Below, piece after piece: positions 37,112 to 49,772 of a stretch of 64,000 nt of DNA (within the stretch, counting starts at the first letter, position 1; each line of letters starts with the position of its first letter). The notes under the pieces are model-generated. The model did no database searches. It had not been told where the DNA came from and saw only the letters and a list, made by a program, of their open reading frames with translations. The translations under genes and the position numbers were made by a program. Source of the stretch: Sphingomicrobium lutaoense (GTDB taxonomy: Bacteria > Pseudomonadota > Alphaproteobacteria > Sphingomonadales > Sphingomonadaceae); NCBI RefSeq assembly GCF_014195685.1, contig NZ_JACICF010000001.1, forward strand, positions 877,317-941,316, written 5' to 3'.

Positions 37112-38722
37112 ATGGTAAGTCAAAAATCAAAAGCCCGCCTCGACGTTCGCCAGGCCGCGCGCCGCGACATTCCCAAGGTCGTGGCGCTCGCTGCCCGCGT
37201 CTATGAGGATTTCGCGCCCTATTCGCGCGGCGAGATCTCGGGGCAGATCAACAATTTTCCCCAAGGCTGTTTCGTCGCCGAGCTGGATGGCGAGATCGTC
37301 GGCTATTGCGCCTCGATGCGGATCGGGGGTGCAATCGCCCTCGAACCCCATAGCTGGCGCGAAATTACCGGTGGTGGTTATGGCAGTCGCCACGACCCCA
37401 CCGGCGACTGGCTTTACGGCTATGAAATGTGCGTTTCACCCGACGTGCGCGGAACGCGGATCGGGCGACGCCTATATGAGGCTCGGCGCAAGCTGGCCGA
37501 AGAGCTCGAACTGACGGGCATCGCCTTTGGCGGACGAATGCCCAATTACCGCCGGTCGAGGCGGCGCGTAACCGGGCCGCAGGACTATCTCGAAAAAGTC
37601 ATGGCGGGCGAAATCCACGACCCCGTGATCCGCTTCCAGCTGGCCAACGGCTTCGAGCCCATTGGCATCCTCAAGCAATATCTGCGAGAGGACAGCCGGT
37701 CGATGGGCCATGCGGTCCACATGGTGTGGCGCAATCCCTATGTCGATCGCGAAAGCCCCAAGAAATTCCGCTTGCCCCGCGGGGTCGAGAGCGTCCGGAT
37801 CGCAACCTGCCAATTACAGGCGCGCCCGGTAAGGAGCCTCGAAGAGTTTCTCGACAATGTCCGCTACTTCGTTGATGTCGCTTCTGATTATGAAGCCGAC
37901 TTCATTCTCTTTCCCGAGCTTTTCACGCTCCAGCTTCTCAGCTTCGAGAAAGAGGAATTGCCGCCCCAACAGGCGATCGAGCGGCTGAGCGAATATACGC
38001 CCAAGATCCGCGACGCTTTCGCCGAAATGGCGATGAAATATAATATCAACATCATCGGCGGCTCGCATCCGACGCGCACCGAGGATGGCGATATCCAGAA
38101 TGTCGCTTTCGTCTGCCTGCGCGACGGTGCGGTGCATGAGCAGGAAAAGATCCACCCCACTCCCAACGAACGCTATTGGTGGAACATCAAGGGCGGCGAC
38201 GGGATCGACGCCATTCCCACCGACTGCGGGCCGATCGGGGTACTCATCTGCTACGACAGCGAATTTCCCGAACTGGCGCGTCGCCTCGTCGACGAAGGCG
38301 CGCGGATCATCTTCACGCCTTTCTGCACCGACAGCCGCCAGGGCTATCTGCGCGTTCGCTATTGCTGCCAGGCGCGGGCAATCGAGAACCAGTGCTTCGT
38401 CGTCATGAGCGGCAATGTCGGCAATCTGCCCAATGTCCACAATATGGACATCCAATATGCGCAGAGCTGCATCCTCACGCCCTGCGACTTCCCCTTCGCC
38501 CGGGACGGGATTGCCGCCGAAGCGACCGAGAATGTCGAGACACTGACGATCAGCGACGTCAATCTGGCCGACCTCAGCTGGGCGAGAGCCGAAGGCACGG
38601 TGCGCAATCTCGCCGATCGCCGTTTCGACCTCTACGATATCAAATGGGACCCCAAGGGCGCGCATGGGAAGACCGCGCCGCGCAAGGATCCTCTGGGAAC
38701 GCAGGCACCGGGCGGGGGATAA
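37112..38722 (+). CDS. Bifunctional GNAT acetyltransferase / carbon-nitrogen hydrolase fusion
   Basis: A 536-residue fusion. Residues about 8-215 form a GNAT domain (EMCVSPDVRGTRIGRRLYEARR for acetyl-CoA binding). About 228-515 form a nitrilase-superfamily hydrolase with catalytic triad Glu near 269 (LFPELF), Lys near 346 (EQEKIHPTPNE) and Cys near 379 (LICYDSEFPE). Both halves keep their key residues. An amide could be hydrolysed and the released amine acetylated, or the reverse; no substrate is known to me. Such fusions occur in several proteobacteria. It starts 19 bp after icd. Confidence 0.88.
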   Translation: MVSQKSKARLDVRQAARRDIPKVVALAARVYEDFAPYSRGEISGQINNFPQGCFVAELDGEIVGYCASMRIGGAIALEPHSWREITGGGYGSRHDPTGDWLYGYEMCVSPDVRGTRIGRRLYEARRKLAEELELTGIAFGGRMPNYRRSRRRVTGPQDYLEKVMAGEIHDPVIRFQLANGFEPIGILKQYLREDSRSMGHAVHMVWRNPYVDRESPKKFRLPRGVESVRIATCQLQARPVRSLEEFLDNVRYFVDVASDYEADFILFPELFTLQLLSFEKEELPPQQAIERLSEYTPKIRDAFAEMAMKYNINIIGGSHPTRTEDGDIQNVAFVCLRDGAVHEQEKIHPTPNERYWWNIKGGDGIDAIPTDCGPIGVLICYDSEFPELARRLVDEGARIIFTPFCTDSRQGYLRVRYCCQARAIENQCFVVMSGNVGNLPNVHNMDIQYAQSCILTPCDFPFARDGIAAEATENVETLTISDVNLADLSWARAEGTVRNLADRRFDLYDIKWDPKGAHGKTAPRKDPLGTQAPGGG

Positions 38723-38749
38723 AGCCACCCGATTTGCCCGCGGCTCTGA

Positions 38750-38986
38750 TCAACCGATGTCGGAGCTTTCGATCATCGTAAGCGCGTCCGGCTTGTGCGC
38801 AGCCCGTTCGCCGGTCTTGTCGCTTTCGACCAGATATTTGGGGTCATCCTCGGACGCCTTGACGTCATAATCCTCGATACTGCAATTTTCAGTGAGGCGC
38901 TTGACGACCCGGCCCTCGATCCTTCCTTGCGACGTGTTCCATTCGACGCGGTCCCCGCGGTGGAAGGCATTGGTCTGGACCATCAT
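38750..38986 (-). CDS. DUF2945 (hypervirulence-associated TUDOR-like) small protein
   Basis: A 78-residue protein with the pattern FHRGDRVEWNTSQGRIEGRVVKRL and DPKYLVESDKTGERAAHKPDAL, which matches the small DUF2945/HVA-type Tudor-like family seen in many bacteria and fungi. The role is unknown; the name comes from a fungal protein. Two ATGs (38986, 38983) follow AAAGGAAAAG. It is divergent from the antiporter gene and convergent with the GNAT-nitrilase gene. Confidence 0.78.
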   Translation of the reverse strand: MMVQTNAFHRGDRVEWNTSQGRIEGRVVKRLTENCSIEDYDVKASEDDPKYLVESDKTGERAAHKPDALTMIESSDIG

Positions 38987-39071
38987 CTTTTCCTTTCCGA
39001 TTTTTTGAAAAAACGCGCCTTTTTGACAATTGTGCCAGTGACAGCGGCGCCCCGCCGTGATTGAAAGGCGC

Positions 39072-43143
<4,072 letters not shown>

Positions 43144-43198
43144 GGCCTCTCCCCTTGCATCATGGCTTCCGACAAGCAGCGAAGGCGGGGGAAGATCC

Positions 43199-44170
43199 AT
43201 GGAATATGTGCTCGCAGCGGTAGTGTTCTTCGTAGTGCTCTACGTCGTATCCGCCATCAAGATCGTCCGGCAAGGCTATCGCTACACGATCGAACATTTC
43301 GGCAGGTTCACGCGCACTGCGACCCCGGGCTTCCATTTCGTGCCTCCGATCTTCCAGCGGGTCGGGCACAAGATCAACATGATGGAACAGGTGGTCGATA
43401 TTCCGGGACAGGAAATCATCACCCGCGACAATGCGATGGTGTCGGTCGACGGCGTGGTCTTCTTCCAGGTGCTCGACGCCTCCAAAGCCGCCTATGAAGT
43501 CTCCGACCTCTACAGTGCGATCATGGCGCTTTCGACCACCAACCTGCGCACGGTGATGGGATCGATGGACCTCGACGAGACCCTGTCGAAGCGCGACGAA
43601 ATCAACGCGCGCCTTCTTTCGGTGGTCGATTCCGCGACCGAGGCCTGGGGCGTCAAGATCACCCGCGTCGAAGTGAAGGACATCCGCCCGCCGAGCGACA
43701 TCGTCACTGCCATGACCCGGCAGATGAAAGCCGAGCGCGAGAAGCGCGCCGCGATTCTCGAGGCAGAGGGCCAGCGGCAATCGGAAATCCTCCGTTCCGA
43801 AGGCGAGAAGCAGAGCCAGATCCTCGAAGCCGAAGGCGAGCGCGAAGCGGCCTATGCCGAAGCCGACGCGCGTATCCGCCTGGCCGAAGCCGAAGCCAAG
43901 GCGACCGAACTGGTCTCCAACGCCATCGCGAAGGGCGATGCCCAGGCAATCAACTATTTCATCGCGCAGAAATATGTCGAAGCGGTCGGCAAGTTCGCCA
44001 CTTCGCCCAATGCCAAGACGATCCTCTTCCCGGTCGAGGCGACCCAGCTCATCGGGTCGATCGGCGGGATCGGTGAGATCGCCAAGGAAGCGCTGGGCGA
44101 TCATGTGGTCAAGGCCAGCCCCCCGAGCACGACGCCGACCCGCCGGTCGGTGCCCAAGAGCGGCCAATGA
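43199..44170 (+). CDS. SPFH/Band 7 paraslipin (QmcA-like)
   Basis: A 323-residue membrane-anchored SPFH protein with an N-terminal transmembrane helix (VLAAVVFFVVLYVV), the prohibitin fold (FGRFTRTATPGFHFVPPIF through EVKDIRPPSDIVTAM), and an Ala/Glu-rich coiled coil (about residues 178-245). It probably forms oligomeric membrane microdomain scaffolds. It is coupled to the NfeD-like gene by ATGA, a pairing conserved in bacteria. Start ATG 43199 after GGGGAAG. Confidence 0.93.
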   Translation: MEYVLAAVVFFVVLYVVSAIKIVRQGYRYTIEHFGRFTRTATPGFHFVPPIFQRVGHKINMMEQVVDIPGQEIITRDNAMVSVDGVVFFQVLDASKAAYEVSDLYSAIMALSTTNLRTVMGSMDLDETLSKRDEINARLLSVVDSATEAWGVKITRVEVKDIRPPSDIVTAMTRQMKAEREKRAAILEAEGQRQSEILRSEGEKQSQILEAEGEREAAYAEADARIRLAEAEAKATELVSNAIAKGDAQAINYFIAQKYVEAVGKFATSPNAKTILFPVEATQLIGSIGGIGEIAKEALGDHVVKASPPSTTPTRRSVPKSGQ

Positions 44171-44628
44171 ACGACAATCTCGACCCCGGCATGCTGTGGC
44201 TGATCTTCGGCCTGCTGCTGCTCGCCGCCGAACTGATCGCGCCCGGCGTTTTCCTCGTTTTCATTGGCGCTGCTGCGGTCGCGACCGGCATCTTCACCTG
44301 GCTATTCGACCTTGGTCTTACCTTCCAGCTGGCGCTGTTCGCTCTCTACACCGCGCTCGCGGTCTATATCGGCAAGCGGATTTACGCCCAGCCCGGCGTC
44401 GACGAGAGCGACGGCACGCTCAATGAATGGGCGATGCGGCTGGTCGGCCGGAAGGTCACTGCAGTCGGCGATTTCAGCCATGGCGAAGGGCGTGTGCGGC
44501 TGGGCGATTCCGAATGGAATGCGCATGGCGAAGTGGAGGCGAAGGCAGGCGAACCGCTTGAAGTGATAGGCGTTGACGGAACGCGCCTCGTGGTCGCAAG
44601 ACCCAAGGCGCTGCCTCCTACTGCGTAA
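44167..44628 (+). CDS. NfeD-like family membrane protein
   Basis: A 153-residue protein: three transmembrane helices (about residues 9-75) followed by an OB-fold domain (LVGRKVTAVGDFSHGEGRVRLGDSEWNA) of the short NfeD1b type. It partners the paraslipin encoded just upstream, likely shaping SPFH assemblies. ATGA overlap with the upstream gene. Confidence 0.92.
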   Translation: MNDNLDPGMLWLIFGLLLLAAELIAPGVFLVFIGAAAVATGIFTWLFDLGLTFQLALFALYTALAVYIGKRIYAQPGVDESDGTLNEWAMRLVGRKVTAVGDFSHGEGRVRLGDSEWNAHGEVEAKAGEPLEVIGVDGTRLVVARPKALPPTA

Positions 44629-44640
44629 AAAGGACAAGAC

Positions 44641-46455
44641 ATGACTGGAATGTGGACCCGACGCGAAGCGCTGGCTGCCGGAAGCTCGACGCTTGCCCTC
44701 ACCGCATGTGCACCGGCCCGGCTAGCCACCGGCACAGGCGATGTCGCGGGGCTTCTCGACCAGATTGCCGAAAACCTGCTGTGGCGGCAGCCCGAGACCG
44801 CCACGACCCTGGGCATCGACAAGGGTGAGCGTGCGCCCTTGCGTTCGCGCCTCGCCGATCGCAGCGCCGCAGGCCAGGAAGCGCTGGCAGCGATGCTGCG
44901 TAGCGATCTTGCCAAGCTCTCATCGGTCAATGTCGACAGTCTGCCTGCCGACCAGCGCACCAGCGTGGAGGTGGTCCGTTCGGCCTATGGCGTGGCACTC
45001 GAAGGACTGGCGCTCCCTTATGGCGACGTGCCGGTCGGTGGGTGGCGCAATACGCCCTACGTCGTGATCCAGAATGTCGGCGCCTATCTCGACGTGCCGC
45101 GCTTTCTCGACAGTGAGCACCAGGTCAAGAATGCCGCGGATGCCGAGGCCTATCTCGCGCGCTTGTCGAGCTTTGCCGACCAACTTGATGGCGAAACCGT
45201 GCGGATGCGCATGGCCGCCGAGGAAGGGCTGGTCCCGCCCGATTTCCTGATCGCCAAGGCGCTTCCGCAGATGGAATCGGCGCTGGAGAATATGCGCAAG
45301 CGCGACGGCTCGCTCGTCACCTCGCTGGAGAAACGCACGCAGGGCTTTGCAGGCGACTGGGGGCAACGTGCCCATGCCGTTGCCAGCGGACCGGTCGCCG
45401 CTGCCATGGAACGGCAGTTGGCCGAAATGAAGCGGCAGGCTCCCCTCGCCTCCTCCGCGCCCGGCATGGATGCCCGGCCCCATGGTCCCGAATTCTACCG
45501 TTGGGCCCTAAAGGCCTCGACCACGACCAACATGACGCCCAGGGAAATCCACGATCTCGGGCATCAGCGCCTCGGTGAAATCTATGCCGAGATGGACAGC
45601 ATTCTGAAATCGGTCGGCTACACGTCGGGCACGGTCGGCGACCGCATGAAGGCGCTCGGCGAAGATCCCAAATATCTTTTTGCCAATACCGATGAAGGCC
45701 GGAAGAAGCTGCTCGCCTTTCTCGACGAGCGGCTGGAAATCATCCGCGCCGAAATGCCCAACGCGTTCAACACGCGGGCACCCGGCAATGTCGAGATCCG
45801 CCGCTTGCCGCCCGAAGAGGAACCCGGCGCGCCGGGCGCCTATGGCGGCGCGGGCTCGATCGACGGGAGCGTTCCGGGAAAATTCTGGATCAACCTTTAC
45901 GACACCGCGATCCACCCCCGTTTCAGCCTGCCGAGCCTGCTTCACCATGAAGCCATCCCCGGTCATGTGTGGCAGGGCGAATATGCCAACCGTTTGCCGC
46001 TCATCCGCACGCTCTTGAGCTTCGGTGCCTATTCGGAAGGCTGGGCACTTTATGCCGAGCAGATGGCCGACGAACTGGGCGTCTACGACGGCGACAAAGT
46101 CCTGAAGCTCGGATACCTCCAGTCGATCGCTTTCCGGGGGTGCCGCCTGGTCGTCGATACGGGACTGCATGCGATGGGTTGGGGTCGCGAACAGGCGGTC
46201 CAGTGGTTCCACGAAACCAACGGCAATGCGATCGCCGAGGTTGCTCCCGAAATCGACCGTTATTGCAGCTGGCCCGGCCAGGCCTGCAGCTATGAAATCG
46301 GGCATATCGAGATCAACAACCAGCGCGACCGAGCGCAGGCCGAAATGGGCGCCCGCTACAGCTACAAGGGTTTCAATGACGCCGTGATCACGGGCGGCAA
46401 TGTCCCGATGGACGTGCTGGCGAAGAATGTGACGCGCTATATCGAGGGCGCGTGA
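44641..46455 (+). CDS. DUF885 family peptidase-like lipoprotein with Tat-type signal
   Basis: A 604-residue secreted protein of the DUF885 family. The N-terminus TRREALAAGSSTLALTACA has twin arginines and a lipobox (LTAC), so it may be a Tat-exported lipoprotein. The catalytic core has LHHEAIPGHVWQGEYA (HExxx-GH zinc-like motif near residue 438) and AYSEGWALYAEQMADELG (distal Glu ligands). It looks like a zinc metallopeptidase; no substrate is established to my knowledge. ATG 44641 could be replaced by ATG 44650 three codons later. It is followed in a TGATG overlap by a small secreted hypothetical. Confidence 0.86.
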   Translation: MTGMWTRREALAAGSSTLALTACAPARLATGTGDVAGLLDQIAENLLWRQPETATTLGIDKGERAPLRSRLADRSAAGQEALAAMLRSDLAKLSSVNVDSLPADQRTSVEVVRSAYGVALEGLALPYGDVPVGGWRNTPYVVIQNVGAYLDVPRFLDSEHQVKNAADAEAYLARLSSFADQLDGETVRMRMAAEEGLVPPDFLIAKALPQMESALENMRKRDGSLVTSLEKRTQGFAGDWGQRAHAVASGPVAAAMERQLAEMKRQAPLASSAPGMDARPHGPEFYRWALKASTTTNMTPREIHDLGHQRLGEIYAEMDSILKSVGYTSGTVGDRMKALGEDPKYLFANTDEGRKKLLAFLDERLEIIRAEMPNAFNTRAPGNVEIRRLPPEEEPGAPGAYGGAGSIDGSVPGKFWINLYDTAIHPRFSLPSLLHHEAIPGHVWQGEYANRLPLIRTLLSFGAYSEGWALYAEQMADELGVYDGDKVLKLGYLQSIAFRGCRLVVDTGLHAMGWGREQAVQWFHETNGNAIAEVAPEIDRYCSWPGQACSYEIGHIEINNQRDRAQAEMGARYSYKGFNDAVITGGNVPMDVLAKNVTRYIEGA

Positions 46456-46781
46456 TGCTTGCGCTGTTGTTCGCGCTGACCGCCGCGGAGCCGCAATATG
46501 ACTGTTATTGGGTGCGCGGGCGGATGCAGATGTACAACGGCAGCCCTTCCTTGAGGATCTGGCCGCGCAAGACCAAGCGCTTGCTGGGTGTTGTCTCCGC
46601 CAAAGACGAGGACGAGCCGCTGGCGCTGCGCGTCCCGCCCAATATCCGCGAGCATATCGGCTGGGGCAAGGCGGTCTGGGCGAACTATCATGTCTGCCCG
46701 ACAACGGCGGAACGGCCGGGCTGGTTGCGGATGGTGACGGTGCGAGAAGCGCGATACGTCCATGTCGTGCACTTCGACTAG
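46455..46781 (+). CDS. Small secreted hypothetical protein
   Basis: A 108-residue protein beginning MLALLFALTAAEPQYDCYWVRG, with a very short signal-like segment. It has two cysteines (Cys18 and a second near residue 81 in YHVCPTT) and many aromatic and basic residues. No family recognised. It starts in a TGATG overlap with the DUF885 gene, so the two are co-translated. A GTG one codon upstream is also possible. Its stop is in a CTAG shared with the convergent gene. Confidence 0.62.
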   Translation: MLALLFALTAAEPQYDCYWVRGRMQMYNGSPSLRIWPRKTKRLLGVVSAKDEDEPLALRVPPNIREHIGWGKAVWANYHVCPTTAERPGWLRMVTVREARYVHVVHFD

Positions 46782-47227
46782 CAGGGTAGCGGGGCGCGAT
46801 CGGGCTCGATGAAGCCGAGCCGGGCCTCAACACTCATAAGCCGTGCCTCGCTGTAGAAGTGGAGCGGAAAGTCTCGCCTGCCGGTATTGCTGGCCAGAAG
46901 CCGGTTCACGGTTTCCGTCAGGCTTCTCCCCTTGCCTTCGGTGGCAAGGAAGTGACGCACGCCCGCCAGATAGGCCTTGGTGATCGTGTCATGATAACCC
47001 TGCGTCTCGTCATTCACTCCGCCCACGCTTTCATTGAAGCGACGGATGAGGCCCGGCAGTTCGCGGTCGAGATCGACATCGGGCCGGTTGAGCAGCAGAT
47101 AAACGGTCGCGCCGAGATGTGCTTCGTGCGTCCAGTCGGAGCGCGCGAGATTGCAGGCGAGCAGGCCCTCGCCTAGCCGCCTGATTTCCTCGTCGCTCTT
47201 GAAAAAACGGATTGGATGCTCGGTCAT
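46778..47227 (-). CDS. Conserved hypothetical protein (WTHEAHL / GYHDTIT motifs)
   Basis: A 149-residue predicted alpha-helical cytoplasmic protein. It has the segment SDWTHEAHLGATVYLLL near residues 30-46 and ETQGYHDTITKAYLAGV near 76-92, a histidine pattern I remember from an unassigned family but cannot name. No function claimed. ATG 47227 is chosen by SD AAGGAG and by its shared position in a 16-bp hairpin. It follows pckA on the same strand and could be co-transcribed with it. Convergent with the previous gene. Confidence 0.68.
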   Translation of the reverse strand: MTEHPIRFFKSDEEIRRLGEGLLACNLARSDWTHEAHLGATVYLLLNRPDVDLDRELPGLIRRFNESVGGVNDETQGYHDTITKAYLAGVRHFLATEGKGRSLTETVNRLLASNTGRRDFPLHFYSEARLMSVEARLGFIEPDRAPLPC

Positions 47228-47263
47228 CGACCGGGGTTCTCCTTCATCCCCGGTCGATGACCG
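47221..47263 (-). promoter_or_regulatory. 16-bp perfect inverted repeat over ribosome site and start codon
   Basis: Bases 47221-47236 and 47248-47263 are perfect inverted copies (16 bp, arm CGGTCATCGACCGGGG) with an 11-nt loop. On the minus strand the Shine-Dalgarno AAGGAG is in the loop and the start codon of the hypothetical gene is in the descending arm. The hairpin also stands 7 bp after the pckA stop. It has no T-tract. Confidence 0.65.
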
Positions 47264-47269
47264 GGTCAA

Positions 47270-48877
47270 TCATGCATTCGCAGGTTGGACAGGGCCGGCT
47301 TCGCGCACGCCCTGGTCCACATGGTCCGCGAATTGGGCGAAATTCTCGTTGAACAGGTCAACCAGCTTCGCCGCCGTGCGGTCATAATCTTCCTTGTCGT
47401 CCCAGGTGGAACGCGGATCGAGAATGTTCGCATCGACGCCCGGCACCGCAACCGGAACCTCGAAGCCGAAATTGGGATCCTTGCGGAACTCGACATTGTT
47501 GAGGCTGCCATCGAGCGCGGCATTGAGCAGCGCACGGGTCGCCTTGATCGGCATGCGGTTGCCCACGCCATATTTGCCGCCGGTCCAACCGGTGTTGACC
47601 AGCCAGCAGGTTACGCCGCCCTTGGCGATACGCTCCTTGAGGAGGTTGCCATAGACGGTCGGATGGCGCGGCATGAAAGGCGCGCCGAAGCAGGTCGAGA
47701 AGGTCGCTTCGGGTTCGGTGACGCCGATCTCGGTGCCCGCCACCTTGGCGGTGTAGCCCGACAGGAAGTGATACATCGCCTGGTCCGGCGTCATGCGCGC
47801 GATCGGAGGCAGAACCCCGAAGGCATCGGCCGTCAGCATGATGATGTTCTTCGGAACCGGCCCCATATTCTTTTCGGAAGTATTGGGGATATATTCGATC
47901 GGATAGGCACCGCGGCTGTTTTCGGCGAGACTGTTATCGTCGAAATCCAGTTCGCGGGTGACCGGGTCCATTACGACATTTTCCAGCACCGTGCCGAACT
48001 TGCGGGTCGTGCCGTAGATTTCGGGCTCGGCTTCTTCGGAAAGGCGGATCATCTTGGCATAGCAGCCGCCTTCGAAATTGAAGACCGCCGTGTCCGACCA
48101 GCCATGTTCGTCATCGCCGATCAGCGTACGGCTGGGATCGGCCGAAAGCGTCGTCTTGCCGGTGCCCGACAGGCCGAAGAAAATCGCGGTGTCGCCGTCC
48201 GGCCCGATATTGGCCGAGCAGTGCATCGGCATGATGCCTTCCTGCGGGAGAAGGAAGTTGAGAAGGCCGAAGACCGACTTCTTCATTTCACCGCCATATT
48301 CGGTGCCGCCGATGAGGATCAGCTTCTGCTTCAGGCTGACGGCGATGACCGTTTCCGACCGCGTGCCATGACGCGCCGGATCGGCGCGGAAGCTGGGCAG
48401 ATCGATGATCGTATATTCGGGATCGAAGCCCGGCAGCTCCTCGCTCTCGGGACGCACGAGCATCGTGCGGATGAACAGATTGTGCCAGGCATATTCATTG
48501 ACGACGCGCACCTTCACGCGATGCTCGGGCTGCGAGCCGCCATAAAGATCGGCGCAGAAAAGCTCTTCCTTTTCGGCGAGCGCTTTCTTGAAGTCCGCAT
48601 AGAGCGCATCGAAATGTTCCTCGCTCATTGGGACATTGGTCTTGCCCCACCAGACGGTGTCTTCGGAGACGCTGTCCTTTACGATGAACTTGTCCTTTGC
48701 CGAGCGGCCGGTGTGCTTGCCGGTCTTGACGACCAGCGGACCATGTTTGGCCAGCTTGCCTTCGCCCCGTTCGACAGCCTGCTCAACGAGCGGCGCGGTG
48801 GTCAGATTCCAGTGGATTTTGGCATCCGTGGTGATTCCCTGCTGGTCAAGGCCTCGTGCAGGTGTCCGCTCGGTCAC
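47270..48877 (-). CDS. pckA: Phosphoenolpyruvate carboxykinase (ATP)
   Basis: Gluconeogenic enzyme making PEP from oxaloacetate, 535 residues. It has the kinase-1a loop [14 protein letters not shown] and kinase-2 LIGDDEHGW, plus the oxaloacetate/metal residues around [14 protein letters not shown] and [14 protein letters not shown] 48877 follows AAAGGA with good spacing; an earlier GTG 48901 gives eight extra residues. Divergent from chvI, as in other alphaproteobacteria. A good promoter and a 10-bp palindrome lie upstream. Confidence 0.96.
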   Translation of the reverse strand: MTERTPARGLDQQGITTDAKIHWNLTTAPLVEQAVERGEGKLAKHGPLVVKTGKHTGRSAKDKFIVKDSVSEDTVWWGKTNVPMSEEHFDALYADFKKALAEKEELFCADLYGGSQPEHRVKVRVVNEYAWHNLFIRTMLVRPESEELPGFDPEYTIIDLPSFRADPARHGTRSETVIAVSLKQKLILIGGTEYGGEMKKSVFGLLNFLLPQEGIMPMHCSANIGPDGDTAIFFGLSGTGKTTLSADPSRTLIGDDEHGWSDTAVFNFEGGCYAKMIRLSEEAEPEIYGTTRKFGTVLENVVMDPVTRELDFDDNSLAENSRGAYPIEYIPNTSEKNMGPVPKNIIMLTADAFGVLPPIARMTPDQAMYHFLSGYTAKVAGTEIGVTEPEATFSTCFGAPFMPRHPTVYGNLLKERIAKGGVTCWLVNTGWTGGKYGVGNRMPIKATRALLNAALDGSLNNVEFRKDPNFGFEVPVAVPGVDANILDPRSTWDDKEDYDRTAAKLVDLFNENFAQFADHVDQGVREAGPVQPANA

Positions 48878-48927
48878 ATTTATTCCTTTCGAATCAAGCA
48901 CTCAGCGCCCCGTCAGCGCCGCCCATG

Positions 48928-48937
48928 CATACGTATG
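48928..48937. promoter_or_regulatory. Palindrome CATACGTATG near the pckA transcription start
   Basis: A perfect 10-bp palindrome with central CG, placed 9-18 bp downstream of the proposed pckA -10 box, so it would overlap the transcription start. LacI-type operators often have a central CG, and S. meliloti pckA is known to be controlled by the LacI-type regulator PckR. Candidate operator only. Confidence 0.35.
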
Positions 48938-48945
48938 TGATCGGC

Positions 48946-48973
48946 CTATAGCGACGGGTTGGCGGTGGGTCAA
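48946..48973 (-). promoter_or_regulatory. Candidate pckA promoter
   Basis: On the minus strand TTGACC (48968-48973) and CTATAG (48946-48951) are spaced by 16 bp, close to the alphaproteobacterial housekeeping consensus. It predicts a pckA leader of about 60 nt. It lies in the 169-bp gap shared with the divergent chvI gene. Confidence 0.5.
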
Positions 48974-49046
48974 AAACCATGGCCTCGCTTGTGTAACGGC
49001 TCGTCGCTGGCTAGGACCATGAGGGTCAACGGCAAGGGGCCGCAGC

Positions 49047-49772
49047 TTGAGCCAAGTGATCGCGCTGGTCGACGATGACCGCAATATCCTGACTTCCGTT
49101 TCCATTGCGCTTCAGGCCGAAGGGTTCGTCACCCGGGTCTATACCGACGGCGAAAGCGCGTTGAAGGCGCTGGGCGAAAACCCGCCCGATCTGGCGGTGT
49201 TCGACATCAAGATGCCGCAGATGGACGGAATGGAGCTGCTGCGCCGGGTGCGCGAGAGCGGTGGAGCGCTGGGCGCCATGCCGGTCATTTTCCTCACATC
49301 GAAGGACGATGAACTGGACGAGGCACTGGGCCTCGCGATGGGTGCCGACGATTATATTTCCAAGCCTTTCTCGCAGCGCCTGCTGATCGCGCGCATAAAG
49401 GCGATCCTGCGACGCCAGCAGTTCGCCAGCGGAGCGAATGGCACAGACGATGGCCTTGCCGAGGACGCGCCGCTACTCCAGCGCGGGCGCCTGACGATGG
49501 ATCCCGCTCGGCATAAAGTGAACTGGGACGGCCAGGACGTAACGCTGACGGTCACCGAATTCATGATCCTCGAGGCGCTGGCGCAGCGGCCCGGAGTGGT
49601 CAAATCGCGCAATCAGCTTCTCGATGTCGCCTATCAAGACGATGTCTATGTCGATGACCGCACGATCGACAGCCACATCAAGCGCATTCGCCGCAAATTT
49701 CGCGCCAAGGACAGCGATTTCGACGCGATCGAGACGCTCTACGGCGTAGGCTACCGCTTCGGCGAGGAATGA
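49047..49772 (+). CDS. chvI: Response regulator ChvI
   Basis: OmpR-type response regulator, 241 residues. The receiver domain has the acidic pair DDD near 9-11, phospho-acceptor D53 ([12 protein letters not shown]) and KPF near 110. The winged-helix DNA-binding domain ends [15 protein letters not shown]...[10 protein letters not shown]. It senses acid or envelope stress with ChvG in rhizobia and Caulobacter. Start TTG 49047 after AAGGGG; a GTG at 49056 is possible. chvG follows with an ATGA overlap. Confidence 0.94.
   Translation: MSQVIALVDDDRNILTSVSIALQAEGFVTRVYTDGESALKALGENPPDLAVFDIKMPQMDGMELLRRVRESGGALGAMPVIFLTSKDDELDEALGLAMGADDYISKPFSQRLLIARIKAILRRQQFASGANGTDDGLAEDAPLLQRGRLTMDPARHKVNWDGQDVTLTVTEFMILEALAQRPGVVKSRNQLLDVAYQDDVYVDDRTIDSHIKRIRRKFRAKDSDFDAIETLYGVGYRFGEE

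Noticed and set aside
39057-39071. GTG at 39057 as start of the Kef-type antiporter
   Set aside because: It has no ribosome site and would place the GAAAGGCGC site inside the gene; ATG 39072 fits better.
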